64,000 nt of DNA from Streptomyces sp. SKN60 (GCF_026236535.1 NZ_JAHTMW010000002.1:248001-312000); one strand, 5' to 3'. Positions 42,332-51,444 are shown, numbered from the stretch's first letter. Notes: generated from the letters alone by a model not told the origin. Translations and numbers: made by a program.

Positions 42332-43747
42332 ATGTCGTCGCGCTGCCCGCGTGCCCTGGGGGCGCTCGTCGCTCTCGTCTCCCTCTTCACGGCCGGTTAT
42401 CTCGCCCCGTACCTGCTCCCGACGGTCGTCGGCCGGCTGTCCGCGGGCCTCGGTCTCGGTCCCGCCCAGGCCGGTCTGGTCGGCTCGATCCTGCTGCTCG
42501 GCTCGGCCTCGGCGGGCTTCACGTTCGCGGCGCGCGCGAGCGGAGCGAGATGGGGGCACGCCCTCTGGCTCCGCCGGTGGTACCCCCACCCATGCCGGAG
42601 GCTATGGGGGAGTGTCGGCCCGCGCCGGGCGGCCCGGCTCGGTCTGCTGCTGATGCTCCTCGGGTACGGCACGGCCGCGGCGACCGGTCTCGTCCCGCTG
42701 GTCGTGGCGGGCGCGGTCGTCGGCGGCTTCGGCTCCGGTACGGCGACGGCGGTCGCCGCGGCGGGCATCGCGGGCCGCCCTGACCCGCACCGCGCCTCCT
42801 CGCTCGGCCTGCTGTCCGTGTCGGCGGCGGCGGGCGCGCTGTATCTGACGCTGCCGCACCTGGGCGGGGGGCACGCGCTGCCGTTCGCGGCGATCGCGGG
42901 GACGGCGCTGCTCGTGGCGCCGACCACGGTGTGGCTGCCGGACGGCCGCGCGGTCCGCCTGACGGCGACGGCCCAACCGGAACGGGGCCCGCTCCCCCAC
43001 CGCGTCCCGGGCACGGTCCTGGCGGGCGCGATCCTGCTCTGGTCGATGGCGCAGAACGCGCTGTGGGGCGTCAGCGGCCGGATCGGCCTGACCCAGGCGG
43101 GCCTCTCGGAGGTCACCCTCGGCCTGGTCTTCGCGGTGGCGCTCGGCGCGGGCCTGGTCGGCGTGATCGGCGCGGGCGTCCTGGGCTCACGGCTCGGGCG
43201 TGCGGTGCCCATCGGCGTCGGCACGGCGCTCATCGCGGCCTGTGTGCTGCTCAGTTCGGCCGCGCGCGGCCCCGCGTCCTTCGCGGCCGGCGAGATCGCC
43301 TGGAACGCGTTCTACCCCGTCGTCCTCTCCTACCTCCTCGGCCTCGCCGCCTCCCTCGACCCGCACGGCCGCTGGGCCGTCCTCGTCGGCTCGGCGTCCT
43401 CCCTGGGCGTGGCCTGCGGCCCCGTCACCGGCAGCCTGCTCTCCGAGGCCGCCGGCTACCCCGGCATGGGCCTGGCCCTCTGCGCCCTGCTGCTCCTGAT
43501 CGCCGCCCCCATGACCGCCGTCGCCCGCCACGCCTCCGGCCGCCCCCTCGTCCCCGGCTCCATCCACCGCCGCGGCGGCGCCCCCGCCGCGGTCCTCTCG
43601 GCCACCACCACCCCGACCGCCCTCGTCCCCCAAATGGGCGCCCCGGAACAGCAGATCACCCCGGTCCCGGTCCCGACCCCCGCCGCGGCCACCCGCCGCC
43701 GCCGCTCGAAGTCGGCCTTCCGCCTGGCGGGCAGGGCGCGGGGGTAG
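42332..43747 (+). CDS. MFS transporter with an in-frame palindromic insert
   Basis: This is a 471-aa 12-helix MFS protein. The first helix is ALGALVALVSLFTAGYLAPYLL, followed by GLGLGPAQAGLVGSILLLGSASAG, cited in part. The loop after helix 2 is odd: residues about 70-95 read SGARWGHALWLRRWYPHPCRRLWGSVG (cited as SGARWGHA...RRLWGSVG) and are encoded by a palindromic repeat, not typical MFS sequence. The motif A Arg/Gly stretch resumes as GPRRAARLGLLL. A long cytoplasmic tail ends in RRRRSKSAFRLAGRARG. The substrate is unknown; the divergent kinase gene suggests a sugar or nucleoside. Function may be altered by the insert. Confidence 0.85.
   Translation: MSSRCPRALGALVALVSLFTAGYLAPYLLPTVVGRLSAGLGLGPAQAGLVGSILLLGSASAGFTFAARASGARWGHALWLRRWYPHPCRRLWGSVGPRRAARLGLLLMLLGYGTAAATGLVPLVVAGAVVGGFGSGTATAVAAAGIAGRPDPHRASSLGLLSVSAAAGALYLTLPHLGGGHALPFAAIAGTALLVAPTTVWLPDGRAVRLTATAQPERGPLPHRVPGTVLAGAILLWSMAQNALWGVSGRIGLTQAGLSEVTLGLVFAVALGAGLVGVIGAGVLGSRLGRAVPIGVGTALIAACVLLSSAARGPASFAAGEIAWNAFYPVVLSYLLGLAASLDPHGRWAVLVGSASSLGVACGPVTGSLLSEAAGYPGMGLALCALLLLIAAPMTAVARHASGRPLVPGSIHRRGGAPAAVLSATTTPTALVPQMGAPEQQITPVPVPTPAAATRRRRSKSAFRLAGRARG
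42539..42615. repeat. palindromic repeat inserted in frame in the MFS gene
   Basis: The segment contains a hairpin (42581-42613) with CCCCCACCCATGCC pairing to GGCTATGGGGG around GGA, in a CG-rich context. Palindromic units of this general type are common between Streptomyces genes but are not expected inside them. Length is about 77 bases; exact borders are uncertain. Confidence 0.65.
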
Positions 43748-43778
43748 GGGCGGAGCCCCGGTTCGGGCCCGAGCGGGG

Positions 43779-44777
43779 CTACGCCCGCTCGAACTCGTAC
43801 GCCTCGACCTCCGCCAGGTACCGCTCGCGCTGCTCCTCGTCGTCCTCCAGGAAGGACGCCTCGAAGGAGTTCCGGGCAAGGGTCCGCAGCTCCTCCTCGC
43901 CCAGGCCCAGCGCGCCGCGCACCGCGTCGAAGTTGTCGCCGGCGTAGCCGCCGAAGTAGGCCGGGTCGTCCGAGTTGACCGTCGCCACCAGGCCCGCCGT
44001 CAGCATCTCCCGCAGCGGGTGCTGCTCCAGGACGTCGATCGCCCGCAGCCGTACGTTGGACAGCGGGCACAGCGTCAGCGGCACCCGGTCCCGGACGAGC
44101 CGGGCGACCAGGTCCGGGTCCTCCAGGCAGCGCAGGCCGTGATCGACGCGCTCCACGCCGAGGACGTCCAGGGCCTCGCGGATGTACGCCGCCGGGCCCT
44201 CCTCGCCCGCGTGGGCGACCCGGCGCAGACCGAGCCGCGCCGCCTCCTCGTACACCTCGCGGAACTTCGCCGGCGGGTGCCCGACCTCCGCCGAGTCGAG
44301 ACCGACCCCGATGATCCGGTCCAGATACGGCTTCGCGGCATCGAGCGTGGCCAGCGCCGACTCGGCCGACTCGTCGCGCAGGAAGCACATGATGAGCCGG
44401 GTCGAGATCCCGTGGCGCTCCTCCGCGCGGTCCAGGGCCGCGCCGAGGCCCTCCACGACCACGCCCATCGGCACACCGCGCGCCGCGTGCGCCTGCGGGT
44501 CGAAGAAGATCTCGGCGTGCCGCACGCCCTGCTCCGCCGCCCGCGCCAGATACGCGTCGGCGAGCTCGGTGAAGTCGTCGGCGGTGCGCAGCACCGCCAT
44601 CAGGGAGTAGTAGAGGTCGAGGAAGGACTGGAGGTCGCTGAAGCGGTACGCCTCCCGCAACGCCTCTGTGTCCGCGTACGGCAGCGTCACCCCGTTCCGC
44701 GCGGCCAGCGCGAACGCCAGCTCGGGTTCCAGGGTGCCTTCGATGTGGAGGTGCAGTTCGGCCTTGGGTACGGGCAT
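43779..44777 (-). CDS. add: adenosine/adenine deaminase
   Basis: This 332-aa amidohydrolase of the adenosine deaminase superfamily has metal-binding HLHIEGTL (residues 9-16), a catalytic Glu in HAGEEGP, and the second metal site NSDDPAYFGG. The segments FFDPQAHAARGVP and LTLCPLSNVRLRAID resemble the fungal Aah1-type adenine deaminases more than classical adenosine deaminases, so adenine may be the true substrate. It works in purine salvage. It is transcribed downstream of the RNase Z gene with a 12-base gap. Confidence 0.9.
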   Translation of the reverse strand: MPVPKAELHLHIEGTLEPELAFALAARNGVTLPYADTEALREAYRFSDLQSFLDLYYSLMAVLRTADDFTELADAYLARAAEQGVRHAEIFFDPQAHAARGVPMGVVVEGLGAALDRAEERHGISTRLIMCFLRDESAESALATLDAAKPYLDRIIGVGLDSAEVGHPPAKFREVYEEAARLGLRRVAHAGEEGPAAYIREALDVLGVERVDHGLRCLEDPDLVARLVRDRVPLTLCPLSNVRLRAIDVLEQHPLREMLTAGLVATVNSDDPAYFGGYAGDNFDAVRGALGLGEEELRTLARNSFEASFLEDDEEQRERYLAEVEAYEFERA

Positions 44778-44789
44778 GGGTTGAACGAT

Positions 44790-45704
44790 CTATCTCTTCG
44801 GTACGGGGACCCTCATCAGGTCCTGGGCAATACTCAGCTCCCCCGTGAACCCCGCCGCCCGCGCCTGCCGCTCGAACTCCGCCGGATCGGCGTACCGCTG
44901 CGAGAAGTGCGTCAGCACCAGGTGCCGCACGCCCGCGTCCCGCGCGACCGCCGCGGCCTGGCCGGCCGTCAGATGTCCGTGGTCGGCGGCGAGACGGGCG
45001 TCCTCGTCGAGGAAGGTCGACTCGATGACGAGCAGGTCGGCGCCGTCGGCGAGCGCGTGCACGCCGTCGCACAGCCGGGTGTCCATGACGAACGCGAACC
45101 GCTGCCCGCGCCGCACCTCGCTCACGTCCTCCAGCGTGACCCCGCCGAAGGCCCCGCCGAGCACGCCCTCCCGCTGCAGCCGGCCCACGTCGGGGCCCTT
45201 GACGCCGTGCGCGGCGAGCCGCTCGGGCAGCAGCCGGCGCCCGTCGGGCTCGACGAGCCGGTAGCCGTACGACTCCACGGGGTGGGAGAGCCGCCGGGCC
45301 TCCAGCGTGTACGTGTCGGTGACGGCCAGCGGCCCGTCCGCGGCCACCGGCGCCTCGGCCAGCTTCACCGTCTCGCGGTACGCCGTCGCGTACCGCAGCC
45401 GGTCGAAGAAGTGCTGCCCGCTCGCCGGGTAGTGCGCGGTGACCGGGTGCGGCACCTGGTCGAGGTTGATCCGCTGGATCACCCCGGCCAGGCCGAGCGA
45501 GTGGTCGCCGTGGAAGTGCGTGACGCATATCCGGTTCAGATCGTGCGCCGCGACCCCGGCCCGCAGCATCTGCCGCTGCGTCCCCTCACCGGGGTCGAAG
45601 AGGATGCCGGTGCCGTCCCAGCGCAGCAGATAGCCGTTGTGGTTGCGGTGCCGGGTCGGGACCTGGCTGGCCGTGCCGAGGACGACCAGTTCGCGTACGG
45701 ACAA
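44790..45704 (-). CDS. rnz: ribonuclease Z
   Basis: This 304-aa metallo-beta-lactamase-fold endonuclease (tRNA 3' processing) has the signature [11 protein letters not shown] (H-x-H-x-D-H), [13 protein letters not shown], and further zinc ligands in FVMDTRLC and [11 protein letters not shown]. The start is a TTG at 45704, chosen because the GGGA ribosome site is 7 bases upstream and homologues begin VRELVVLGT. It follows the HIT gene after 14 bases in the same direction. Confidence 0.93.
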   Translation of the reverse strand: MSVRELVVLGTASQVPTRHRNHNGYLLRWDGTGILFDPGEGTQRQMLRAGVAAHDLNRICVTHFHGDHSLGLAGVIQRINLDQVPHPVTAHYPASGQHFFDRLRYATAYRETVKLAEAPVAADGPLAVTDTYTLEARRLSHPVESYGYRLVEPDGRRLLPERLAAHGVKGPDVGRLQREGVLGGAFGGVTLEDVSEVRRGQRFAFVMDTRLCDGVHALADGADLLVIESTFLDEDARLAADHGHLTAGQAAAVARDAGVRHLVLTHFSQRYADPAEFERQARAAGFTGELSIAQDLMRVPVPKR

Positions 45705-45718
45705 GGGGACGTCCCGCC

Positions 45719-46078
45719 TTATCCGGGCGGCCAGTTGAGACCGCGGCCGCCCAGCACGTGCGCGTGCGCGTGGAAGACCGTCTGGCCGGCACCGGCGCCG
45801 GTGTTGAAGACGATGCGGAAACCGCTGCCGTCGACCTTCTCCTGCGCCGCGACCTCGCCGGCCTCCCGCAGTATGTCGGCGGCGACGCTCGGCGCGGCGG
45901 CGGCGAGCGAGGCGGCGTCCGGGTAGTGCAGCCGCGGGATGATCAGGACGTGCGTGGGCGCCTGCGGGTTGATGTCGCGGAACGCGAGGGTCGTCTCCGT
46001 CTCGCGCACGATCGTCGCCGGGACCTCCCCCTCCGCGATCTTGCAGAACAGGCAGTCGCTCTGCGGCTCTCCGGCCAT
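45719..46078 (-). CDS. HIT family nucleotide-binding protein
   Basis: This 119-aa histidine-triad protein starts [18 protein letters not shown]; the zinc-ribbon Cys pair of HIT proteins is C10/C13. The triad is in [13 protein letters not shown] (H-x-H-x-H-x-x). HIT proteins hydrolyse nucleotide phosphoramidates or dinucleoside polyphosphates. I chose the ATG at 46078 because GGAGG precedes it by 8 to 9 bases; an in-frame start 30 bases earlier is possible. It is probably in an operon with rnz. Confidence 0.92.
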   Translation of the reverse strand: MAGEPQSDCLFCKIAEGEVPATIVRETETTLAFRDINPQAPTHVLIIPRLHYPDAASLAAAAPSVAADILREAGEVAAQEKVDGSGFRIVFNTGAGAGQTVFHAHAHVLGGRGLNWPPG

Positions 46079-46148
46079 GGCCCGGACCTCCTCGCCTCTG
46101 TCGATCATCAGTACACGCGCATGCTATCCGGCCCCGCCGCCACAGCCC

Positions 46149-46164
46149 GGAGTTATCCACAGGC
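46149..46164. promoter_or_regulatory. DnaA-box-containing 16-mer, copy 1
   Basis: GGAGTTATCCACAGGC contains the perfect DnaA 9-mer TTATCCACA at 46153-46161 (plus strand). The same 16-mer occurs on the opposite strand at 53533-53548. It lies between the rsmE stop and the HIT start. Confidence 0.55.
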
Positions 46165-46211
46165 CACGGCGCCGGGCCGCGAGACCGGCCCATGACAGCG
46201 GCCCGCGACGC

Positions 46212-46955
46212 CTACGCCCAGCGGCCGGTGCGCCCGAGCACCAGCGCGGCCGCCGCCGTACCGGCCGTCGAGGTGCGCAGCACACTGGGCCCGAGCCGGT
46301 ACGGCCTGGCCCCGGCCGCCTCGAACAGCGCCAACTCCTCCGGCGACACCCCGCCTTCGGGCCCGACGACCAGCACGATCGAGCCCTCGGCGGGCAGCTC
46401 GGCGGTGGCCAGCGCACCGCTCGGGTGGTCCCGGTCCTCGTGCAGGACGGCCGCGAAGTCCGCCTCCCCGAGCAGCGCGGCGACCTGCTTGCCGGACATC
46501 AGCTCGGCGACCTCGGGGAACCGGGTGCGACGGGACTGCTTGCCCGCCTCGCGGGCGGTGGCCCGCCACTTGGCCAGCGCCTTCTGGCCGCGCTCGCCCT
46601 TCCACTGGGTGATGCAGCGGGACGCGGCCCACGGCACGATCGCGTCGACCCCGGTCTCCGTCATGGTCTCGACGGCGAGTTCGCCGCGGTCGCCCTTGGG
46701 CAGGGCCTGGACGACGGTGATCCGGGGCTCCGGCTCGGCGTCCGCGTGCACGGCGGTGACCTCGACGACCAGCTGGTCCTTGCCCTCGGCGGCGGTGACC
46801 GTGCACTCCGCCCAGGCGCCGCGCCCGTCGGTGAGCACCAGCTCCTCACCGGCCCGCAGCCGCTTCACGGACACGGCGTGCCGGCCCTCGGGCCCGTCGA
46901 GGAGGAAGCCGCCGACGGCGGGCACGGCGTCGACGACGAAGACGGGTGCGGTCAC
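46212..46955 (-). CDS. rsmE: 16S rRNA m3U1498 methyltransferase RsmE
   Basis: This 247-aa SPOUT-class methyltransferase has an N-terminal PUA-like domain (PVFVVDAVPAVGGFLLDGPEGRHAVSV, cited in part) and a C-terminal SPOUT knot. The knot has GVDAIVPWAASRCITQWKGER and the SAM-binding IVLVVGPEGGVSPEELALFEAAGA, and ends with LGPSVLRTSTAGTAAAALVLG; all are cited in part. The start is a GTG at 46955 overlapping the stop of the nitronate monooxygenase gene (GTGA), so the two are translationally coupled. Confidence 0.95.
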   Translation of the reverse strand: MTAPVFVVDAVPAVGGFLLDGPEGRHAVSVKRLRAGEELVLTDGRGAWAECTVTAAEGKDQLVVEVTAVHADAEPEPRITVVQALPKGDRGELAVETMTETGVDAIVPWAASRCITQWKGERGQKALAKWRATAREAGKQSRRTRFPEVAELMSGKQVAALLGEADFAAVLHEDRDHPSGALATAELPAEGSIVLVVGPEGGVSPEELALFEAAGARPYRLGPSVLRTSTAGTAAAALVLGRTGRWA

Positions 46956-48091
46956 GAAGTGCTCCTGGTACTGGCGCTGGTGGAGGTGGTGGACGAGGCG
47001 GTGGACGAGGCGGTGGTGAAGGAGGAGGTCTGGACGGCGGCGAGTTCGGCGGCGAGCAGCTCGACGAGCCGCCCGGCCGGCAGCTCGCGCGCGAGCCGGT
47101 GTCCCTGACCGGCCCACAGGGCCATCCCCTGCGGGTCGCCGGCGGTCGCGGCCGCCTTGCGCAGCGGCGCGGTGAGATGGTGCACCTCGGGGTACGCGGC
47201 GGGGGCGTACGGCCCGTGCTCGCGCATGAAACGGTTCACCAGTCCGCGCGCCGGACGCCCGGAGAACGCCCGGGTCAGTTCGGTGTGCGTGAACAGCGGA
47301 TCGGTCAGGGCCCGCTTGTGCAGCGGGTGCGCCCCCGACTCGGGGCACACCAGGAACGCCGTGCCGAGCTGCGCCGCGTCGGCGCCGGCCGCGAGCACGG
47401 CGGCGATCTGCCGGCCGCGCATGATCCCGCCGGTCGCGACGATCGGCAGCCGCACGCTCTCCCGGACCTCGGTGAGCAGCGTGAGCAGCCCGCGCCCGCG
47501 TCCGCTGCCCGTGCCGGGCGCATCGGCCGGGTCGTCGCGGTGGGTGCCCTGGTGTCCGCCGGCCTCGATGCCCTGCACGCAGAGCGCGGCGGCACCGGCC
47601 CGCTCGGCCGTCCGGGCCTCCTCGACCGAGGTGACGGTGACGATCGTGTACGTACCGGCCCGCGCGAACGCGTCCAGCGCGTCCCGGTCGGGGCAGCCGA
47701 AGGTGAAGGAGACCACCGGCACCGGGTCGTCGAGCAGGATCGCCAGCTTGGCGTCGTACGCGTCGTCCCGGCCGTGGTCCGGATCGCCGAGCGCCGTCTC
47801 GTACCAGGTGGCCTCGCCGGCCAGCTGGTGCCGGTAGACCTCGACGGCGGCCCGGTCGGCGGGCTGCCCGGCGGCCGGCATGAAGAGGTTCACGCCGAAG
47901 GGCCGCGCGGTGAGCGCACGGGTCTGCTTGATCTCCTGGTACAGCCCGCCGGCGGTCTTGTACCCGCCGGCCAGGAAACCCAGCGCCCCGGCCTCGCACA
48001 CGGCGCCGACGAGCTCGGGACAGGAGGCGCCACCCGCCATGGGGGCCTGCACGATCGGAAGACGCGAGAGATCGTTCAGTGCGGTGGACAT
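46952..48091 (-). CDS. nitronate monooxygenase (2-nitropropane dioxygenase family)
   Basis: This is a 379-aa FMN enzyme. N-terminal LPIVQAPMAGGASCPELVGAV begins the barrel. GAAALCVQGIEAGGHQGTH and LPIVATGGIMRGRQIAAVLAAGADAAQLGTAFLV (cited in part) are the FMN phosphate-binding segments. The last 25 or so residues are a Ser/Thr run (SSFTTASSTASSTTSTS...) encoded by GGTGGA-type repeats at 46955-47030 that are not part of the fold. It oxidises nitroalkanes; the in vivo substrate is unknown. It is translationally coupled to rsmE. Confidence 0.92.
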   Translation of the reverse strand: MSTALNDLSRLPIVQAPMAGGASCPELVGAVCEAGALGFLAGGYKTAGGLYQEIKQTRALTARPFGVNLFMPAAGQPADRAAVEVYRHQLAGEATWYETALGDPDHGRDDAYDAKLAILLDDPVPVVSFTFGCPDRDALDAFARAGTYTIVTVTSVEEARTAERAGAAALCVQGIEAGGHQGTHRDDPADAPGTGSGRGRGLLTLLTEVRESVRLPIVATGGIMRGRQIAAVLAAGADAAQLGTAFLVCPESGAHPLHKRALTDPLFTHTELTRAFSGRPARGLVNRFMREHGPYAPAAYPEVHHLTAPLRKAAATAGDPQGMALWAGQGHRLARELPAGRLVELLAAELAAVQTSSFTTASSTASSTTSTSASTRSTS

Positions 48092-48133
48092 GCAGGCATC
48101 GTGTCATGCCGCCGCGACGCCGCCGAAACGCGA

Positions 48134-48166
48134 GAGGCGCCCCGCACAACGTTGCGGGGCGCCCCT
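48134..48166. terminator. hairpin terminator after dnaJ
   Basis: GGCGCCCCGCA and its complement flank CAACGT, with outer pairing extending the stem (GAGG...CCTC). It lies between the dnaJ tail region and the nitronate monooxygenase start. Confidence 0.75.
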
Positions 48167-48216
48167 CGGGGACGTACAACCGGGCTCAGCGCCCGACGAG
48201 CGGGCGGACCGGACGT

Positions 48217-48273
48217 CTAGCGTCCGTTGAACGCGTCCTTCAGGCGCGAGAACAGCCCCTGCTGCCCCGGCTG
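48217..48273 (-). pseudogene. duplicated 3' end of dnaJ
   Basis: 57 bases repeat the end of dnaJ (48319-48375) at an offset of 102 bases. Translation gives the same end Q-P-G-Q-Q-G-L-F-S-R-L-K-D-A-F-N-G-R-stop. There are only three differences, all third-position and synonymous (GCG/GCC, GGA/GGG, CGC/CGG). It has no start and is a remnant, probably from recombination with a dnaJ of a related strain. Confidence 0.8.
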
Positions 48274-48318
48274 CCTGTGCTGACCCGGGGGACAACCCCC
48301 GGACCCCCGGCAGATGGC

Positions 48319-49458
48319 CTACCGCCCGTTGAAGGCGTCCTTCAGGCGCGAGAACAGCCCCTGCTGCCCCGGCTGGAACTGCCCCTGGGGACGCTCCTCG
48401 CCGCGCAGCTTGGACAGTTCGCGCAGCAGGCGCTCCTGCTCCGGGTCGAGCTTGGTCGGGGTCTGGACCTCGACGTGCACGATCAGGTCGCCGCGGCCGT
48501 TGCCGCGCAGGTGGGTGACGCCGCGGCCGTGCAGCGGGATCGACTGGCCGGACTGGGTGCCCGGGCGGATGTCGACGTCCTCCAGCCCGTCCAGGGTCTG
48601 GAGCTGCACCTTCGTGCCCAGCGACGCCGCCGTCATCGGCAGGGTGACCGTGCAGTGCAGATCGTCGCCGCGGCGCTGGAAGACCTCGTGCGGGACCTCG
48701 TGGATCTCCACGTACAGGTCGCCGGCCGGGCCGCCGCCGGGGCCGACCTCGCCCTCGCCGGCGAGCTGGATCCGGGTGCCGTTGTCGACGCCGGCCGGGA
48801 TCTTGACCGTGAGGGTGCGGCGGGAGCGGACCCGTCCGTCGCCCGCGCACTCCGGGCACGGGGTCGGGACGACGGTGCCGAAGCCCTGGCACTGCGGGCA
48901 GGGGCGCGAGGTCATGACCTGGCCCAGGAAGGACCGGGTGACCTGGGAGACCTCACCGCGGCCGCGGCACATGTCACAGGTCTGCGCGGAGGTGCCGGGC
49001 GCGGCGCCCTCGCCGGAGCAGGTGGTGCAGACGACGGCCGTGTCGACCTGGATGTCCTTGGTGGTGCCGAAGGCCGCCTCTTCGAGGGTGATCTCCAGGC
49101 GGATCATCGCGTCCTGGCCGCGCCGGGTGCGCGAGCGCGGGCCGCGCTGGGACGCCGTACCGAAGAACGCGTCCATGATGTCCGAGAAGTTCCCGAAGCC
49201 GCCCGCGCCGAAGCCACCGGCCCCCGCGCCGCCGCCGGAGGCGGACAGCGGGTCGCCGCCGAGGTCGTAGACCTGCTTCTTCTGCGGGTCCGACAGCACC
49301 TCGTAAGCGGCGTTGATCTCCTTGAACCGCTCCTGGGTCTTCGGGTCCGGGTTCACGTCCGGGTGGAGCTCGCGGGCGAGTCGGCGGAAGGCCTTCTTGA
49401 TCTCGTCCTGCGACGCGTCGCGGCGTACGCCCAGTACGGCGTAGTAGTCCGTGGCCAC
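48319..49458 (-). CDS. dnaJ: chaperone protein DnaJ
   Basis: This is a 379-aa type I J-protein. The J domain contains DYYAVLGVRRDASQDEIKKAFRRLARELHPDVNPD (residues 4-38, cited in part) with the HPD motif. A Gly-rich region with GGAGAGGFGAGGFGNF follows. The central zinc region holds four C-x-x-C-x-G-x-G-type repeats (CTTCSGEGA, CDMCRGRGE, CPQCQGFG, CPECAGDG), and the C-terminal substrate domain closes it. It is cochaperone of DnaK. It follows hrcA directly (stop and start adjacent) under the CIRCE site, the DnaJ2-HrcA arrangement of Streptomyces. Its 3' end is duplicated downstream. Confidence 0.97.
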   Translation of the reverse strand: MATDYYAVLGVRRDASQDEIKKAFRRLARELHPDVNPDPKTQERFKEINAAYEVLSDPQKKQVYDLGGDPLSASGGGAGAGGFGAGGFGNFSDIMDAFFGTASQRGPRSRTRRGQDAMIRLEITLEEAAFGTTKDIQVDTAVVCTTCSGEGAAPGTSAQTCDMCRGRGEVSQVTRSFLGQVMTSRPCPQCQGFGTVVPTPCPECAGDGRVRSRRTLTVKIPAGVDNGTRIQLAGEGEVGPGGGPAGDLYVEIHEVPHEVFQRRGDDLHCTVTLPMTAASLGTKVQLQTLDGLEDVDIRPGTQSGQSIPLHGRGVTHLRGNGRGDLIVHVEVQTPTKLDPEQERLLRELSKLRGEERPQGQFQPGQQGLFSRLKDAFNGR

Positions 49459-50478
49459 TTACGACTCCGCCAGGATCTGTCCGACGTAACGTGCCACTGC
49501 GCGTACCGCTCCCATCGTTCCGGGGTAGTCCATGCGGGTCGGTCCGACCACGCCGAGTTTGGCGACTGCCTCGCCGCCGGAACCGTAGCCGACCGAGACG
49601 ACGGACGTGGACGTGAGGCCCTCGTGGGCGATCTCATGCCCGATCCGCACGGTCATGCCGGATTCCTTGGCCTCGCCGAGGAGCTTGAGGAGCACGACCT
49701 GCTCCTCGAGGGCCTCCAGGACGGGCCTGATCGTCAGGGGGAAGTCGTGTCCGAAGCGGGTCAGATTGGCGGTGCCGCCGATCATGAGCCGCTCCTCCTG
49801 CTCCTCCACGAGCGTTTCGAGGAGGGTCGCGAGCACCGTCGTGACGGTACCGCGGTCCTCGATCTCCTCGAAGGACTCGGGCAGGTCCTGCACCAGCTGC
49901 GGCACGTCCGCGAAACGGCGGCCGACGACGCGGCTGTTGAGCCGGGCCCGCAGATCGGCGAGGGAGGTCTCGCCGAACGGCGCCGGGCAGTCGATCACGC
50001 GCTGCTCGACCCGGCCGGTGTCGGTGATCAGCACCAGCATCAGCCGGGCGGGCGCCAGCGAAAGCAGCTCCACGTGCCGGACCGTCGAACGGGTCAGCGA
50101 CGGGTACTGCACGACGGCGACCTGCCGGGTCAGCTGCGCGAGCAGCCGCACCGTGCGACCGACGACGTCGTCGAGGTCGACGGCCCCGTCGAGGAAGTTG
50201 TGGATCGCCCGCCGCTCGGGGGTGGACAGCGGCTTGACGCCGGCCAGCCGGTCGACGAAGAGGCGGTAGCCCTTGTCGGTGGGGATGCGGCCGGCGCTGG
50301 TGTGGGGCTGGGCGATGTAGCCCTCCTCCTCCAGGACCGCCATGTCGTTGCGCACGGTGGCGGGCGACACGCCGAGGCGGTGGCGCTCGGTCAGCGCCTT
50401 GGAGCCGACGGGCTCCTCCGTGCCGACGTAGTCCTGGACGATGGCGCGCAACACCTCGAGCCTGCGTTCGCTGAGCAT
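49459..50478 (-). CDS. hrcA: heat-inducible transcription repressor HrcA
   Basis: This 339-aa repressor binds CIRCE elements of heat-shock genes. N-terminal [18 protein letters not shown] leads to the winged helix [33 protein letters not shown] (cited in part). [21 protein letters not shown] follows, diagnostic for the family, and then the GAF-like dimer domain. The ATG at 50478 has GGAGGT seven bases upstream. A CIRCE element lies 46 bases upstream, so it is autoregulated. The next gene, dnaJ, begins one base after its stop. Confidence 0.97.
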   Translation of the reverse strand: MLSERRLEVLRAIVQDYVGTEEPVGSKALTERHRLGVSPATVRNDMAVLEEEGYIAQPHTSAGRIPTDKGYRLFVDRLAGVKPLSTPERRAIHNFLDGAVDLDDVVGRTVRLLAQLTRQVAVVQYPSLTRSTVRHVELLSLAPARLMLVLITDTGRVEQRVIDCPAPFGETSLADLRARLNSRVVGRRFADVPQLVQDLPESFEEIEDRGTVTTVLATLLETLVEEQEERLMIGGTANLTRFGHDFPLTIRPVLEALEEQVVLLKLLGEAKESGMTVRIGHEIAHEGLTSTSVVSVGYGSGGEAVAKLGVVGPTRMDYPGTMGAVRAVARYVGQILAES

Positions 50479-50523
50479 CGCGCGCACCTCCAGCTGTCGT
50501 TCCGGTTCCGGTTGCTCCGCTTT

Positions 50524-50548
50524 TGGCACTCGCCCTGCCCGAGTGCCA
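50524..50548. promoter_or_regulatory. CIRCE element
   Basis: TGGCACTC-N9-GAGTGCCA is a perfect inverted repeat of the CIRCE type, 46 bases before the hrcA start. HrcA binding here represses the hrcA-dnaJ operon until heat shock. Confidence 0.93.
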
Positions 50549-50645
50549 GCAATCCCCCGGCCAGTGTACGGCGGCGGACGTCGCTCCTGGCAAGGAGGCG
50601 GCGTCGACCGGGCCGGAGCGGATCCGGAGCGGATAGCGTCCTGGT

Positions 50646-51368
50646 ATGGATCTCGACTGGGAAGCGTACGGCTGGGAGCGGCTCGGCGAGGGCGTGGGAC
50701 GCCGCAGGCTGCCGGGCTGGGACGCCACGACGGGCCTGGTGATCGGACGGGACGCGGTGCTGCTGTACGACACGGGCGCGACGCTCGCGGAGGGCGCGGA
50801 GCTGCGCGCCCAGGTGACGGCTCTCACGGGCGGGCGGAGGGTGACGCATGTCGCACTCAGCCACCCGCACTTCGACCATGTCCTCGGCACGGCGGTCTTC
50901 GCGGGCGCGGAGGTCTTCGGCGCGGTCGGCATGGACACGCTGCTGCGGGAGGAGGCCGAGGAACTGCGGATGGACGCGGTACGGCAGGGCGTGGACGAGG
51001 CGGCCGCGACGGAGGCCGCCGAGGTGCTCGTCGCGCCGAAGCACACCGTGACCGGCGAGTGGACCCTCGACCTGGGCGCCCGCCAGGTCCTGCTCGCGAA
51101 CGTCGGCCCCGGCCACTCCGGCCACGACCTGGCGGTGTTCGTGCCCGGCGCGCCCGAGGTGGTCTTCTGCGGCGACCTGGTGGAGGAGTCCGGCGAGCCG
51201 CAGGCCGGCCCGGACGCCCTCCCGGGCCGCTGGCCGGCCGCCCTGGACCGGCTGCTCGCCCTGGGCGGCGAGGACGCGGTGTACGTGCCGGGGCACGGCG
51301 CGGTGGTGGACGCGGCGTTCGTCCGGCGCCAGCGGGATGAACTGGCACGCCGCTTCGCGGTGTCGTAG
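50646..51368 (+). CDS. MBL-fold metallohydrolase
   Basis: This 240-aa metallo-beta-lactamase-fold protein has the zinc motif [14 protein letters not shown] (H-x-H-x-D-H), a third ligand His in [12 protein letters not shown], and an Asp in [10 protein letters not shown]. The PGHGAVVD segment gives the fourth region. The substrate is unknown; the layout resembles glyoxalase II-like or quinoprotein relay hydrolases. The ATG at 50646 starts [12 protein letters not shown]. It is transcribed divergently from hrcA. Confidence 0.88.
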   Translation: MDLDWEAYGWERLGEGVGRRRLPGWDATTGLVIGRDAVLLYDTGATLAEGAELRAQVTALTGGRRVTHVALSHPHFDHVLGTAVFAGAEVFGAVGMDTLLREEAEELRMDAVRQGVDEAAATEAAEVLVAPKHTVTGEWTLDLGARQVLLANVGPGHSGHDLAVFVPGAPEVVFCGDLVEESGEPQAGPDALPGRWPAALDRLLALGGEDAVYVPGHGAVVDAAFVRRQRDELARRFAVS

Positions 51369-51397
51369 CGTCGCCCGAATGGGCGGGCCACGCCCGG

Positions 51398-51429
51398 GAA
51401 CTGACGGACTCTCGAACTGACGGACTCTC
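51398..51429. repeat. 16-bp perfect tandem duplication before the DUF3097 gene
   Basis: GAACTGACGGACTCTC is present at 51398-51413 and 51414-51429. It lies between the MBL gene stop and the DUF3097 start, where the promoter or ribosome site of the latter would be. Confidence 0.92.
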
Positions 51430-51444
51430 GACGAGAATCGAGCC

